NCBI RefSeq assembly: GCF_002794255.1
Contig: NZ_PGGW01000065.1
Coordinates: 1-64,000, forward strand
From: Streptomyces carminius
Lineage (GTDB): Bacteria > Actinomycetota > Actinomycetes > Streptomycetales > Streptomycetaceae
DNA: 64,000 bases
Reading direction: 5' to 3'
Numbering within the stretch: the stretch's first letter is position 1; the number at the start of each line of letters is the position of its first letter. Below the pieces are notes generated by a model. That model did not search any database. It saw nothing but the letters and a program-made list of their open reading frames with translations, and was not told where the DNA came from. Positions 15,340-24,818 of this stretch are shown piece by piece. The position numbers were made by a program, and so were the translations under genes.

Positions 15340-17547
15340 GTGGCCAGGAGAAGGGCACACGGCGCCCCCGTCGACCGGGTGGACGGCAGGCTCAAGGTCA
15401 CCGGCGGGGCCGACTACGCCATGGACCGGCTCCCGGCCCGCACCGCCCACGGGTACGTCGTCGTCAGCACGGTGGCCAACGCCACCATCACGGCCGTGGA
15501 CACCCGGGTGGCCACCGGGACCCCGGGGGTCCTGGGCGTCTACACGCCCTTCAACCCGCTGCCGATCCTCCCGCAGGGCGCGATGGGCCCGGCGTGGGCG
15601 CCCCTGCGGGACAAGGAGGTCGCCTTCCACGGGCAGCCGGTCGGCTTCGTCGTCGCGGAGAGCTTCGAACTGGCCCGGGAGGCGGCCGGGACGATCCGGT
15701 TCGACTACGCGGAGCGGACCCCCGCCCACTCCCTGGAGGACAACCTCTCCCGGGCGCAGGCACCCCGGAGCGTCAGCGGGGAGCCGGCCGTGGTCACCAT
15801 CCTCGCCGACGGGGTTCCCACCATCGACCGGGCCCTGGAGAGCAGCGAGGTCACCGTCTCGGCCACCTACCGCACCGCCGCGCAGAACCACGCGGCGATG
15901 GAGCCCCACTCGGCCGTGGCCGTCTGGGAGAACGACCGGATGACGGTCCACAGCAGTACCCAGGGCCCGTCGTTCCTGGCGGGGGACATCGCCGCGGCGC
16001 TGGGGCTGCAGGCCTCCCAGGTACGCGCCGTCAGCCCGTACATCGGCGGGGCCTTCGGCGGGAAGTTCTACACCTACGCGCAGACCAGACTCGCCGCGGC
16101 CGCCGCGCGGGAGCTGGGCCGCCCGGTGAAGGTGGCCCTCACCCGCGAGCAGGTCTTCACCGCGACCGCGGGCCGCCCCGAGACCCGGCAGACCGTCGCG
16201 CTGGGGGCCCGCCGGGACGGCACCCTCACCGCGGTCAAGCACCACTCCTGGTCGAGCGCCTCGCCGGGGTCGACCACCGTCGAGGCCGCGGCGCACACCA
16301 CCTCGCGCCGCTGGTACGCCTCGCCGAACATCGAGGTCGGCGCCAAGTACGTGCCGCTGAACGTGCCCGAGGCCACCATCATGCGGGCCCCGGGGGAGGC
16401 TCCCGGCTCCTTCGCGCTGGAGAGCGCCATGGATGAGCTCGCGGTGAAGCTCGGGATGGACCCGGTGGAGCTGCGCGTCAGGAACCACGCGGACACCGAG
16501 CCGGGCAGCGGCCGGCCGTGGTCGAGCAAGCACCTGCTGGAGTGCTACCGCACCGGGGCCGAGCGCTTCGGCTGGAACGGCCGCGACCGCACACCGGGCG
16601 GGACGGCCGACGGTGACTGGTACGTCGGCACCGGCATGGCCACCGCCTCCTTCCCGGCCTACCGCTTCCAGGCCACCATGAAGGTCCGCTTCCGGGCGGA
16701 CGGCACCGCCGACGTCTCCGGCTCCACCGTCGACCTGGGCACGGGCATGTGGACGGTGCTGTCCGTGGTGGGGGCGCAGGCACTGGGCATCCCGGTGCAG
16801 CGGATCAGGCCCGACCTGGGCGACTCGCGGCTGTCGGCGGCCGGGTTCGTCGGCGGCTCCTCGGGCACCTCCACCGTCTCCGGCGCGATCCTGGTGGCGG
16901 CGGAGAACGCCAAGAAGGCGCTGATCGACCTGGCGGTGCGGGACGCCCGCTCCCCGTTCCAGGGCATGGACCCCGGCCAGGTGCGCTACGAGAACGGCAG
17001 GCTCACCGCGTCCGGCCGCGGCGAGGACTTCGGCGCGCTGCTCGCCGCGGTCGGCCGCGACGGCGTGGAGGCCGAGGGGTCGTCGGGCCCGGGGGCGGAG
17101 ACGCAGAACTACGCCTTCGCCTCCTTCGGGGCCCAGTTCTGCGAGGTCCGGGTGAACCGGTGGACCTCGCAGATCCGCGTGTCGCGGCTGCTGTCGGTGA
17201 TGGACGCGGGCACCGTCGTCAACCCCAAGACGGCCCGCAGCCAGATCCTCGGCGGCATGGTCTGGGGGGTGTCCGCGGCGCTCCACGAAGGGCTCCGCGC
17301 CGACGGCGCCGGCCGCTGGGGCAACGGCTCCCTCGCCGACTACCTGATCCCGGTGAACGCCGACATCCCCGAGGTGGAGGTGCACTTCCTGGACCACCCC
17401 GACACCCTGCACAACCCGCTGGGCGCCCGGGGCGTCGGCGAGATCGGCACGGTGGGGACGGCGGCGGCGGTGGCCAACGCGGTCCACCACGCCACCGGCC
17501 GGCGGATCAGGGAGCTGCCCATCACCCTGGACAAGCTGCTCGACTGA
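15340..17547 (+). CDS. molybdopterin-binding catalytic subunit (PaoC/YagR-like aldehyde dehydrogenase)
   Basis: 735 residues, GTG start with GGGAGG upstream. A two-domain xanthine oxidase-type large subunit: N-terminal a/b-hammerhead domain (to about 130) and the Mo-cofactor domain. Recognisable blocks include IGGAFGGKF, RAPGEAPGSFALE and the C-terminal GVGEIG, whose Glu is the general base of the family. It should hydroxylate aldehydes or aromatic heterocycles with water as oxygen source; the substrate is not predictable. It is the last gene of the three-gene operon. Confidence 0.92.
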   Translation: MARRRAHGAPVDRVDGRLKVTGGADYAMDRLPARTAHGYVVVSTVANATITAVDTRVATGTPGVLGVYTPFNPLPILPQGAMGPAWAPLRDKEVAFHGQPVGFVVAESFELAREAAGTIRFDYAERTPAHSLEDNLSRAQAPRSVSGEPAVVTILADGVPTIDRALESSEVTVSATYRTAAQNHAAMEPHSAVAVWENDRMTVHSSTQGPSFLAGDIAAALGLQASQVRAVSPYIGGAFGGKFYTYAQTRLAAAAARELGRPVKVALTREQVFTATAGRPETRQTVALGARRDGTLTAVKHHSWSSASPGSTTVEAAAHTTSRRWYASPNIEVGAKYVPLNVPEATIMRAPGEAPGSFALESAMDELAVKLGMDPVELRVRNHADTEPGSGRPWSSKHLLECYRTGAERFGWNGRDRTPGGTADGDWYVGTGMATASFPAYRFQATMKVRFRADGTADVSGSTVDLGTGMWTVLSVVGAQALGIPVQRIRPDLGDSRLSAAGFVGGSSGTSTVSGAILVAAENAKKALIDLAVRDARSPFQGMDPGQVRYENGRLTASGRGEDFGALLAAVGRDGVEAEGSSGPGAETQNYAFASFGAQFCEVRVNRWTSQIRVSRLLSVMDAGTVVNPKTARSQILGGMVWGVSAALHEGLRADGAGRWGNGSLADYLIPVNADIPEVEVHFLDHPDTLHNPLGARGVGEIGTVGTAAAVANAVHHATGRRIRELPITLDKLLD

Positions 17548-17701
17548 GTGCCGGTGCCGTCCGCCGCCTCCGGCCGGAGAGAACACCACTTCGGCCTCTC
17601 CACGATCACAGGCAGCCGTCCTCCTGGCGCATCGGCTGTCTGCGCTGCCGGGATTTCATCCTGTGTTTCCACGCTGCGGTCACCGGCCTTCTGTGTTCGT
17701 C

Positions 17702-20700
17702 TCAAGGGCCTGAGGGCCGGGTACTGCCGGGAAAATCGTCAGGCAGGCTGGGGAAGTCCGCGGCGATCGCCGCGGCGAGACTCAGCAGCGCTTGTACGGT
17801 GTCGTTGCGCAGACGGCCGATGTCTATTTTATCTTCCGCCGTGAGGCGGGAGTCGTAGGGGATGACGGTGGCTGAAGCGTGCTGTGGCGGTAGCCATCTG
17901 CTGATGTCGCTCTCGTGGGCGGGCACACCGATGAGGCTCAGGACAAGGTGTGCCCGTGAGGCCAGTCGGGGGTAGCTCTCGTCGAGGGCTTCGAGCAGGT
18001 TCAAGGCGACTTCCGTGGAGGATCGGCTGGCGATGCAGCACACCACCAAAGCGTCAGTGGTGTCCAGCACGGCGGTTTCATGCTCGCCGAATCGGCGCGT
18101 CGCCGGGTAGGGCACGGCCCAATCCGTGAGCAGGATGCTGTAGTGATGCTGGGCGTGCTCGACGATCCGTTGGTATTCGTCGGCGAAGTTGGTGCTGGCC
18201 GCCGGCCGTGTAGGAGCGAGGCTGAGAACCTCCAGCCCGTTCCGGGTCACGGAAGTGAAGGACCGCAGTTGCTCGTAGGTCACCGGGGTGGGCAAGGTAG
18301 CGAGCCGGTATCGGCTGGCCTCCACCGGATCGGTGATTTTGCCTGCCAAGTCCGTAATGCCGGGAGCGCCGTCCAGGGCGAGGACCCGATCCCCGCGTAC
18401 GGCAGCCAGGATTGAGCCCAGCGTGATCGTCACCGTTGCCCGTCCGGAACCTGGATGGGCGCCCACTACGGTGATGCGATGGCTGTGCAGGAGCCGGGTA
18501 CCGATTTCGGGGTGGCTCCTGCGGAAGCGCGCGACCCGCCGTCTGGTACGGGAGGGGAGGGAGCCTTGCGGCAGCGCCCCGGCCAGGCTCTCCGCGGCTA
18601 GTTGCGGGCGCAGGTTCGGGGACCCCGTCTCGCGGGACGCATAGGGCGTCGGTGGTGTCCGGGTGGTGCTGGCCGCGGCGAGGGAGACGTAACGGGCCAG
18701 TGCACGCTCCACATCCCCGGCGGTCGGACGCAGGGCGGGGTCATCAGCGGCGCAGGACGCCACCAGATCATAAAGAGGACGCCAACTGCCGCTTCTCCAC
18801 AGAGTCATTTCCTCCGGCCTGCCGCGCGGTGAGAGCGCGGTGTGTTTGGCGCTGATTTTCCCGAGGATCTCGCCCAGAGCGCGGATGTTGTCCGTGCGTG
18901 TCGGTACGGGACCCGCATCGGTGTAACTGTCGATGTCATCGTCGATGATGCACCGGGTCAGGCCGTCCAGAATGACCTCCCGTTCGGTGACGATAACGCC
19001 GTACGGGGAGAGGCCACCCAGAACCACATTATGGAAATGGCACAGGCTCAGCGCCCTCGCTAGCCGCCAACCGAGCGTCAGGCTGGTCAGAAGGTCGAGT
19101 GATGTCTCAGCCTGACGCCAGGCGATGTTGTGCAGTACATCGCTCAGCCGTTGGGCTTTCGCCGACGCATCGTCGATGAACCATTCGGAACTCATCGCGG
19201 TCCAGGGTCGTTGCGGGTCTGTTCCGGTACCGGCCAAGGTTGGTGCGCAGCGGCCGCGCAGCCTGCGCAGGACCTCGGCCTCGACGGTGACAAGCCGCCG
19301 AGCCGCGTCGGTGGTTCTGCCCGGAGCGACCGTCCGCAGGATCACCCTGCCTTCCGCCGTCTCCGCCAGGTATAGAACGGTGCTTCCTTCGGGGCGGCGC
19401 AGAAGCAATCGATACGGACCGAGCTGGCGGGGGTCCTGGCCTGTCAGTGGTGCCCATTCCGAGTGGGACGGTTGCGGCTCATGCGCGCGAGGCGGCTGGA
19501 CGGCGATGCCGAGGCGTCTCATCAGCCGTTCCTCGATGGTGGTGAAGCCCTGTTGGCGCTGAGGCAGGGCGTCGTGTCCGGACGGGTGGGCCAACCAGGC
19601 GGGAAAGTCCGGTGACCGGCCTGCGAGTGCTTCCAGCTGGCGGCCAATGCGGCGGCTGGTGAGCATCAGCTCCGCGGTGGGCACAGCATCGAGCAGCGTG
19701 TTCTTGATGTGGTCGCTGAAGTCGAAGATCCGATGCTGCGCAGGCAGGGTCCCGGGCACCGGTGCGGGTGCCGGATGCAGCAACCCTCCGAGGAACACTT
19801 CTGCCAAGTGGTTCGTACTGGCCTGCCAGGGGAGAGCGGACTGGATCAGCCGCATGACCGGAATCGAGACCGGCGCCACAGCGGCCAGATGGGCGGCGAG
19901 GCGGTACGCCTCGGGGGATGCGGCGTCGCGGAACCGCTGAAGGTCGTCTCCACGTTCCTGCGGCGGTGTAGAGGGACTTCCACCAGGTTGGGCGAACAGC
20001 GGAAGTTCCACGGTGCCACCAGGAGAGGCCAGAAACCTGGCCCACTGGTGGGCGGCGGACGGAACCGGCTCCAGCACTGGTACGGGGACACCGTGGAAGA
20101 CGCCGAGTTCGCCGGGGAGTACCGGATCTGTGATGTGCCAGGAGGAGTTGGCCGCCCCACGATGACGAGTGGTGACCTGCCACCGTTCGGCCCGGATTCC
20201 CGAGCTCCCCCACAAGGCGGGTGGAAGTGCGTGGAAGAGCGCCACGGGGCCGGTTGAGGCCCAGCGACTCAATACGCCGTGCAGGGAACCGTCGCGCCAG
20301 GCGGCTCCCATGCCGTCACTGACCACAATGACCAGGGTCTGTCCGGAAGGATCGTCGAGAACTGAGGGTGGCAGAGTGGCTGTCGCGGTGGAGTAGGGAC
20401 GAGTCCGCAGTAGTGGAGCATCAGGGCTGCGGGTGTCGAGGCCGTAGGAGCGCATCAGCCGGAAGGCCCCCAGGCGTTGCAGGACTTTTCCGAGTTCGTT
20501 GCTGAGGCGGTGCCACAGCAGCATGGAAAGACCGTCGTCGATGACGAGAATCAGATTGAGCCACCGCTCCCGGGCCGGCCTTAGTATCACGTCAGGAAGT
20601 CGCGTCTCGGCCAGTGCGTCCGCTGTGGCGGACTCGTCGATTTCCCGTGCGTGCGAGCTGGGTCTGCGCTGCTTCAGAGGACGCAGGGCCCGGCTCATTT

Positions 20701-21142
20701 TTAACTGTTCGGGAATGGCCTTTCTTTCGGGAACTCGTAGAGGAAGTGCCCGTTTGAACGGGGGAGGCGGTGGCAGGGCGAGCCGGTCCTCCGTCGTGCC
20801 GGGACGCGGTGCGGCGTGGAGCCGCACCCGGTGTTCCTCGGCGCCCGGTGGAGAGGTCGGTCCCCGGGGAGCCTCCCCAATCCCGTCGTCGATTGTGTGC
20901 CGCTTCGGCTCCTCCGTCGTGTCCCTCGTGCTCCGCCGGGACTCGTGAGCTTCGACAGAGTGCCCGGGAAGCGACAGTTCCCATACCAGAGCCCCTGGTG
21001 GCAGTCGAGTGGCCAGCCATAGCACGTCGAGGATTTCGTGCGGTTCCAGGGAGCACCCTGCGGTCCGCAGCACCCGCAGGAATGTGCTCAGAGCGTCTTC
21101 CTCGGGCGAGACAGCAGAAAATCCGTCGTGGTGGTCCTGCAT
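17702..21142 (-). CDS. SAV_2336-type vWA-like protein fused to a pseudokinase and a ParA-like domain
   Basis: 1146 residues. About 190-480 is the SAV_2336 N-terminal region, a vWA-like fold whose metal motif is eroded (LVIDDGLSM). About 570-830 resembles a Ser/Thr kinase (LGPYRLL, GSTVLYLAE), but the ATP lysine is Arg (VILRTV), the HRD loop reads GGLSPYG and DFG reads DGL, so it is probably inactive. From about 885 comes a ParA/MinD-like domain with a changed P-loop (GAHPGSGRAT, Arg for Lys) and VLALDGAPG. In vWA-MoxR-VMAP systems this protein is thought to work with the MoxR ATPase to control the VMAP protease effector. It starts 1 bp after the ATPase stop and ends the operon. Role inferred from family and context. 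Confidence 0.85.
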   Translation of the reverse strand: MQDHHDGFSAVSPEEDALSTFLRVLRTAGCSLEPHEILDVLWLATRLPPGALVWELSLPGHSVEAHESRRSTRDTTEEPKRHTIDDGIGEAPRGPTSPPGAEEHRVRLHAAPRPGTTEDRLALPPPPPFKRALPLRVPERKAIPEQLKMSRALRPLKQRRPSSHAREIDESATADALAETRLPDVILRPARERWLNLILVIDDGLSMLLWHRLSNELGKVLQRLGAFRLMRSYGLDTRSPDAPLLRTRPYSTATATLPPSVLDDPSGQTLVIVVSDGMGAAWRDGSLHGVLSRWASTGPVALFHALPPALWGSSGIRAERWQVTTRHRGAANSSWHITDPVLPGELGVFHGVPVPVLEPVPSAAHQWARFLASPGGTVELPLFAQPGGSPSTPPQERGDDLQRFRDAASPEAYRLAAHLAAVAPVSIPVMRLIQSALPWQASTNHLAEVFLGGLLHPAPAPVPGTLPAQHRIFDFSDHIKNTLLDAVPTAELMLTSRRIGRQLEALAGRSPDFPAWLAHPSGHDALPQRQQGFTTIEERLMRRLGIAVQPPRAHEPQPSHSEWAPLTGQDPRQLGPYRLLLRRPEGSTVLYLAETAEGRVILRTVAPGRTTDAARRLVTVEAEVLRRLRGRCAPTLAGTGTDPQRPWTAMSSEWFIDDASAKAQRLSDVLHNIAWRQAETSLDLLTSLTLGWRLARALSLCHFHNVVLGGLSPYGVIVTEREVILDGLTRCIIDDDIDSYTDAGPVPTRTDNIRALGEILGKISAKHTALSPRGRPEEMTLWRSGSWRPLYDLVASCAADDPALRPTAGDVERALARYVSLAAASTTRTPPTPYASRETGSPNLRPQLAAESLAGALPQGSLPSRTRRRVARFRRSHPEIGTRLLHSHRITVVGAHPGSGRATVTITLGSILAAVRGDRVLALDGAPGITDLAGKITDPVEASRYRLATLPTPVTYEQLRSFTSVTRNGLEVLSLAPTRPAASTNFADEYQRIVEHAQHHYSILLTDWAVPYPATRRFGEHETAVLDTTDALVVCCIASRSSTEVALNLLEALDESYPRLASRAHLVLSLIGVPAHESDISRWLPPQHASATVIPYDSRLTAEDKIDIGRLRNDTVQALLSLAAAIAADFPSLPDDFPGSTRPSGP

Positions 21143-21143
21143 C

Positions 21144-22091
21144 TCATCCGGTCCCGGTGAGCTGGTGCAGTACCGCGTCCAGCAAATCCTCACCCAGGTT
21201 GACGCCATTGGTGCGCAGAAAGACAGCGTTGAGCAGTTGGTCGGTGGCCAGTTCGCCCGGTGCTCTGCGCTGCAGGAAAGCCTCGATCAGGTCCTGGGCC
21301 TCACTCAGCGTCTCCTCGCCCAGGTGCGCGGCGACGATGGAACGCAGTCGTCCTTCGTCTGCGACGGGGAAAACCAGCGGGATGCAACGGCGCAGGAATG
21401 CCGGTGGGAATTCCCGCTCCCCGTTGCTGGTGATCACCACGATGGGAAACTCCGTGCAGTGCACGTGTCCGCTCTCCACCCGCACCTCATGACCGGGATC
21501 GGCGGAGCGCACCTGCATCACGGACTGCTCCTCCGGAAGCCGGACGAGTTCGGGAATCTCGAAGTAGCCTTCCTCGAAGACCGTGAGAAGGTCATTGGGA
21601 AGATCCACATCTCCCTTGTCCATCTCATCGACCAGAAGGACACGGGGCCGATCCTGGGGAACCAGTGCGGTGCCCAGCGGGCCCAGGCGAATAAAACTGC
21701 CCATGGTCGGCTCCTCCTTGCCCTGGTCCCGGCTGATGTTCGTCTCCCGTAGCCTTCCGATGGCGTCGTACTGGTACAGAGCCTCCCGGACGCTCGACCG
21801 GCTGTTCACCGGCCAGCGAAGTACCGTCCCGAGGCACAGCTCATGAGCGATCGCGAAGGCCAGAGAGGATTTGCCGGTTCCGGCGGGGCCGGTCACCAGC
21901 AGCGGACGACGCAGGTGGAGCGCGGCGTTCACCACGTTGGCGTGTTCCGATGAGATCAGGTACGGCAAGGGCCGGGGTGTGCTTCGCATGTCCCGGAACC
22001 GGCGCCACGGCGGGGCCGGTGGCATTGCGACCTGACGCCGTACACCGTCGCCATGGAAGAGCCGCCAGTTTTCGTCGGGAGTGGTACTCAT
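21144..22091 (-). CDS. MoxR-type AAA+ ATPase of a VMAP system
   Basis: 315 residues. Walker A GPAGTGKS at 68-75, Walker B VLLVDEMDK at 151-159, sensor 1 in VVITSNGE, and arginines in FLRRCIPL fitting the Arg-finger/sensor region. The MoxR branch acts as a ring-shaped chaperone working with vWA proteins. The ATG lies inside the upstream stop (ATGA), so it is made with the trypsin-VMAP protein, and the SAV_2336 protein follows at once. Likely role: ATP-driven remodelling or licensing of the effector complex in response to an invader or stress signal. That role comes from comparative genomics of the family, not from this sequence. Confidence 0.9.
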   Translation of the reverse strand: MSTTPDENWRLFHGDGVRRQVAMPPAPPWRRFRDMRSTPRPLPYLISSEHANVVNAALHLRRPLLVTGPAGTGKSSLAFAIAHELCLGTVLRWPVNSRSSVREALYQYDAIGRLRETNISRDQGKEEPTMGSFIRLGPLGTALVPQDRPRVLLVDEMDKGDVDLPNDLLTVFEEGYFEIPELVRLPEEQSVMQVRSADPGHEVRVESGHVHCTEFPIVVITSNGEREFPPAFLRRCIPLVFPVADEGRLRSIVAAHLGEETLSEAQDLIEAFLQRRAPGELATDQLLNAVFLRTNGVNLGEDLLDAVLHQLTGTG

Positions 22092-24241
22092 GGTGCCTCC
22101 ATTGGTTCCGACAGGTGGAGAGCAGGTACGGGCCGATCGGCGTCGGCCCAGGCCAGCACAGGGCGCCCCGGGTGGTCCTGCGGTCGGTGGACGGTCTTGG
22201 CCCGGTACGCGCGTACCTCCTCGGGCAGCGCTCGCGTGGCATGGCGAGCGGTGTGCCGGAGGGCGTGGGAATTGCCCTGCGGGCTCCGGTCCCACAGGAC
22301 AACCGGCACTCCGACGGCGATGCACACCTGTACCACTTCGGCGCGGATCCGGGCCGGCAGGTCCACGACGACCTGGACAGTGTCCAGCCGTTCCATCAGT
22401 GCCCCGTACACGGTGCGAGGGCTGGCCGTGCTGTCGGAGATGTGAAGGACCGTGCCAGTGTCCAGCCGCCGCCATCTGCGCCGCCAGTCGGTAAGGAAGC
22501 GTTCGTAGCGGCGCAGAAGTTCCGGGCAGTGCACGACCAGGGGGTACTCCGCACCCAGTACTCCGGGGACCAGGCCGTCCGGCCCTGGACTTTCCCACTC
22601 GTCGACAGGAACGTCCAGTCCCGTCCGATCCACCAGTACCTCGACCAGTGGGCGCTGGCCCTCCGGCGCCAGTCGGGCGAGGGGTTCCACCACGCCCAGC
22701 ACCTCCCGGGCGGCCTGCCGCGCTGTGCAGACACTCTCACCCGAGTGGTACATCTGCCGAAGACCGTCCCCACGGTCGCACCAGATGCGCAGCCGGTGGT
22801 TCCCCTCCACCGTCTCCACATGGACCAGTACACGCGGAGCCGAGACCATCGACCGAGTGTGGCGTTCCCACTCCTCGGCGTCGGCCCGCCGCTCCCGCAA
22901 TGCCGGACGGGAGATCTCCAGTCGGTTTGCGACTCCGTCGTTCCACAGCCGCAGTTTGGCCCGTGGGCTCGCCGAGCACAGCGTTGCGAAGTACTCGATC
23001 ACGCGCAGCAGCGCGGGCATCCGCTGCTCGGACGAATCCGCCCTGCCGTCTCCCGGGAGTTGTTCCAGCCATCGCAGCAGGACATCCAGGTCGCTGCCGT
23101 GGGGCATGGCGGCGGCCAGGGGCAGTGCGGCCCGTACCGCTTCCGGGAAACGGTCCACGGCGCCGTCGGGAAGACTACTCAGAAGCGTATGCAGTGCGCG
23201 GTGTTCTCCTGGCGAGAGAAGCAGCGGCACGGTGGACAGACGTCCGACGGAGAGGAACTCGGGCAGGACCGAGCCCAGACGCCACTGCAGCGAGTCAGTG
23301 AAGGCCGCCAGTGCCCTCGGCTCCGTCAGCAGGAGTAGGGCGAGTTGGTCGTCGTCCCACCCCACGGATGACGGTATCGAGACGAGTCCGCAGCGATCCA
23401 TGACCTCCGCGGTGGCTTCCCGTAGCTCCCCTCTGCTCAGATGCCGCTCGAGCAGATTCCGCAGGAGGGGGTACGCCGGATCTTCCCGCCCCCGGTCCAG
23501 GCTTGGAGTACCGGCGAAGAGGTACTCCGCTCCCACCGTGCGCAGTTCCTCTTGGACGCGTTGCCAGGGAATGGCCCAGCTGCGTCGAATGACGTGTTGG
23601 GGATCGTGGACGGCGGGACTTCCTGTCACAGGGTCGGCCTGCGGCGCCATCCGCGCGGCGACCAGGCCGATTACTGCGTTGTCCACTGCGGACCACAGAG
23701 GCCCCCCGCTGTAGGCATGGCCGACTGCCATCCCGGTGGAGTCTCCGTCCAGATAACCGATGCGTCCGTCGCAGGACTTGACGAGAGCATCGGCGAAGGA
23801 TCCGGGCAGTGCCGTACCGTGCCACGCCCGTACGGTGCGGCCTTCGTGCATGGGCCGCCACTGTGGTGGCAGCAGAGGATCACCGCCGATCTGTCCGGTG
23901 AGGTGGAGGACGGCCAGATCCCCATACCACTCCAGATCGTCTTGATGTGGAGGCGTGTCCGAATTATCGCTTCGGCAGGCGGGAATCCAGTGAGCGATGC
24001 GGGCGGTGTACTTCCTGGAACCCGCCCGGCCATGGACGGCCACCGTCACGGTGGCCGTCCCGGGACGGCGCGGGTCGAAGGGCTCCCGACCCAGAGCGCC
24101 GTTGATCACATGAGCGCAGGTCACCAGGTGTTCCGGGGTCAGTAGTGCGCCGGCTCCGGCGGCCATGCCGTCCCGAGAGCCCAAGACCGACACCACGGCG
24201 TGGCGGGGGTCGTATGCGGAGGCCGGATCGGATTGCTTCAC
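22088..24241 (-). CDS. trypsin-like protease fused to VMAP-C effector domain
   Basis: 717 residues. GTG 24241 is chosen because it overlaps the stop of the small upstream gene (GTGA); earlier in-frame codons only shadow that gene. Residues 10-200 are a chymotrypsin-fold protease with an intact triad: His44 (TCAHV), Asp108 (YGDLAVL) and Ser178 (YSGGPLW). The middle is helical. The C-terminal about 330 residues form the VMAP-C domain (VLVDRTGLDVPVDEW, VVLWDRSP), the defining piece of vWA-MoxR-associated proteins. No signal peptide, so the protease is cytosolic and presumably held inactive until triggered. It may cleave host or invader proteins, but the target is unknown. Confidence 0.88.
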   Translation of the reverse strand: MKQSDPASAYDPRHAVVSVLGSRDGMAAGAGALLTPEHLVTCAHVINGALGREPFDPRRPGTATVTVAVHGRAGSRKYTARIAHWIPACRSDNSDTPPHQDDLEWYGDLAVLHLTGQIGGDPLLPPQWRPMHEGRTVRAWHGTALPGSFADALVKSCDGRIGYLDGDSTGMAVGHAYSGGPLWSAVDNAVIGLVAARMAPQADPVTGSPAVHDPQHVIRRSWAIPWQRVQEELRTVGAEYLFAGTPSLDRGREDPAYPLLRNLLERHLSRGELREATAEVMDRCGLVSIPSSVGWDDDQLALLLLTEPRALAAFTDSLQWRLGSVLPEFLSVGRLSTVPLLLSPGEHRALHTLLSSLPDGAVDRFPEAVRAALPLAAAMPHGSDLDVLLRWLEQLPGDGRADSSEQRMPALLRVIEYFATLCSASPRAKLRLWNDGVANRLEISRPALRERRADAEEWERHTRSMVSAPRVLVHVETVEGNHRLRIWCDRGDGLRQMYHSGESVCTARQAAREVLGVVEPLARLAPEGQRPLVEVLVDRTGLDVPVDEWESPGPDGLVPGVLGAEYPLVVHCPELLRRYERFLTDWRRRWRRLDTGTVLHISDSTASPRTVYGALMERLDTVQVVVDLPARIRAEVVQVCIAVGVPVVLWDRSPQGNSHALRHTARHATRALPEEVRAYRAKTVHRPQDHPGRPVLAWADADRPVPALHLSEPMEAP

Positions 24242-24654
24242 GGCTCGGTGCTGGGTTCCGAGATATGCCAAGTGGCCGAAACCTGGAGGTGAGCCTGACC
24301 ACCGCCTTCGACGATGCCCAGCTTGAGGTCCTGGCTGATCTCGACGCCGAACTCCACAGTCACTTCGTGCGGAGGGCGCTCGGACGCTGTGATCGCTTCG
24401 TGTACCTCCTGGAGTACCGGACCCAGAGGTCGCAGAGCTGCGCGCAAGGTGCCCACGGCCAACTCGGTCACCGCTCCCTCCCTGCGGGCCCGGCGTGCCA
24501 CGGGAACGCTGCGGCCGAGGCCGTCGGGCAGATCCTGTCCGGAGGGTTCGACGTGTCCGGGTATTGCGGTTCCGGGGCCCGCGGTGGTGACCGGTGTCAG
24601 TCGCATACGCACAGATGTGCCGTCGGCGAGCTGCAAGTCGGAGATCTCTGGCAT
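24238..24654 (-). CDS. trypsin-co-occurring domain protein (trypco1, CU044_2847 type)
   Basis: 138 residues, all beta-rich. The C-terminal VTVEFGVEISQDLKLGIV and AHLQVSATW match the trypsin-co-occurring domain 1 family, small proteins encoded next to trypsin-like conflict proteases. The ATG at 24654 has GGGTGA just upstream and its stop overlaps the protease GTG, so it leads the four-gene operon. It may sense a signal, act as an activator or be a substrate; the role is not established. The intergenic region upstream (24655-24818) must carry the operon promoter, but no clear -35/-10 pair could be chosen. Confidence 0.85.
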   Translation of the reverse strand: MPEISDLQLADGTSVRMRLTPVTTAGPGTAIPGHVEPSGQDLPDGLGRSVPVARRARREGAVTELAVGTLRAALRPLGPVLQEVHEAITASERPPHEVTVEFGVEISQDLKLGIVEGGGQAHLQVSATWHISEPSTEP

Positions 24655-24818
24655 TCACCCATTGTGTCCATCACGTCACCTGTATCGCAGGGGAATGAGG
24701 AAAGACCCACTGGCTTCTGCCTGGCGGTCCCGTACCACCGGAACGAGCCGCCTACCCGGGCTCGGGAAGAACCGTGGGAAACACGTTCTTCACCGAGCCC
24801 CGGGGCGCGCAGATTGCC

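Noticed and set aside
17702-21142. An active serine/threonine kinase
   Set aside because: The kinase-like section lacks the ATP-binding Lys, the HRD Asp and the DFG motif.
22088-24658. Starting the trypsin-VMAP protein at 24658
   Set aside because: The extra 139 residues are the shadow of the trypco1 gene; GTG 24241, coupled to the trypco1 stop, puts the protease domain at the N-terminus.
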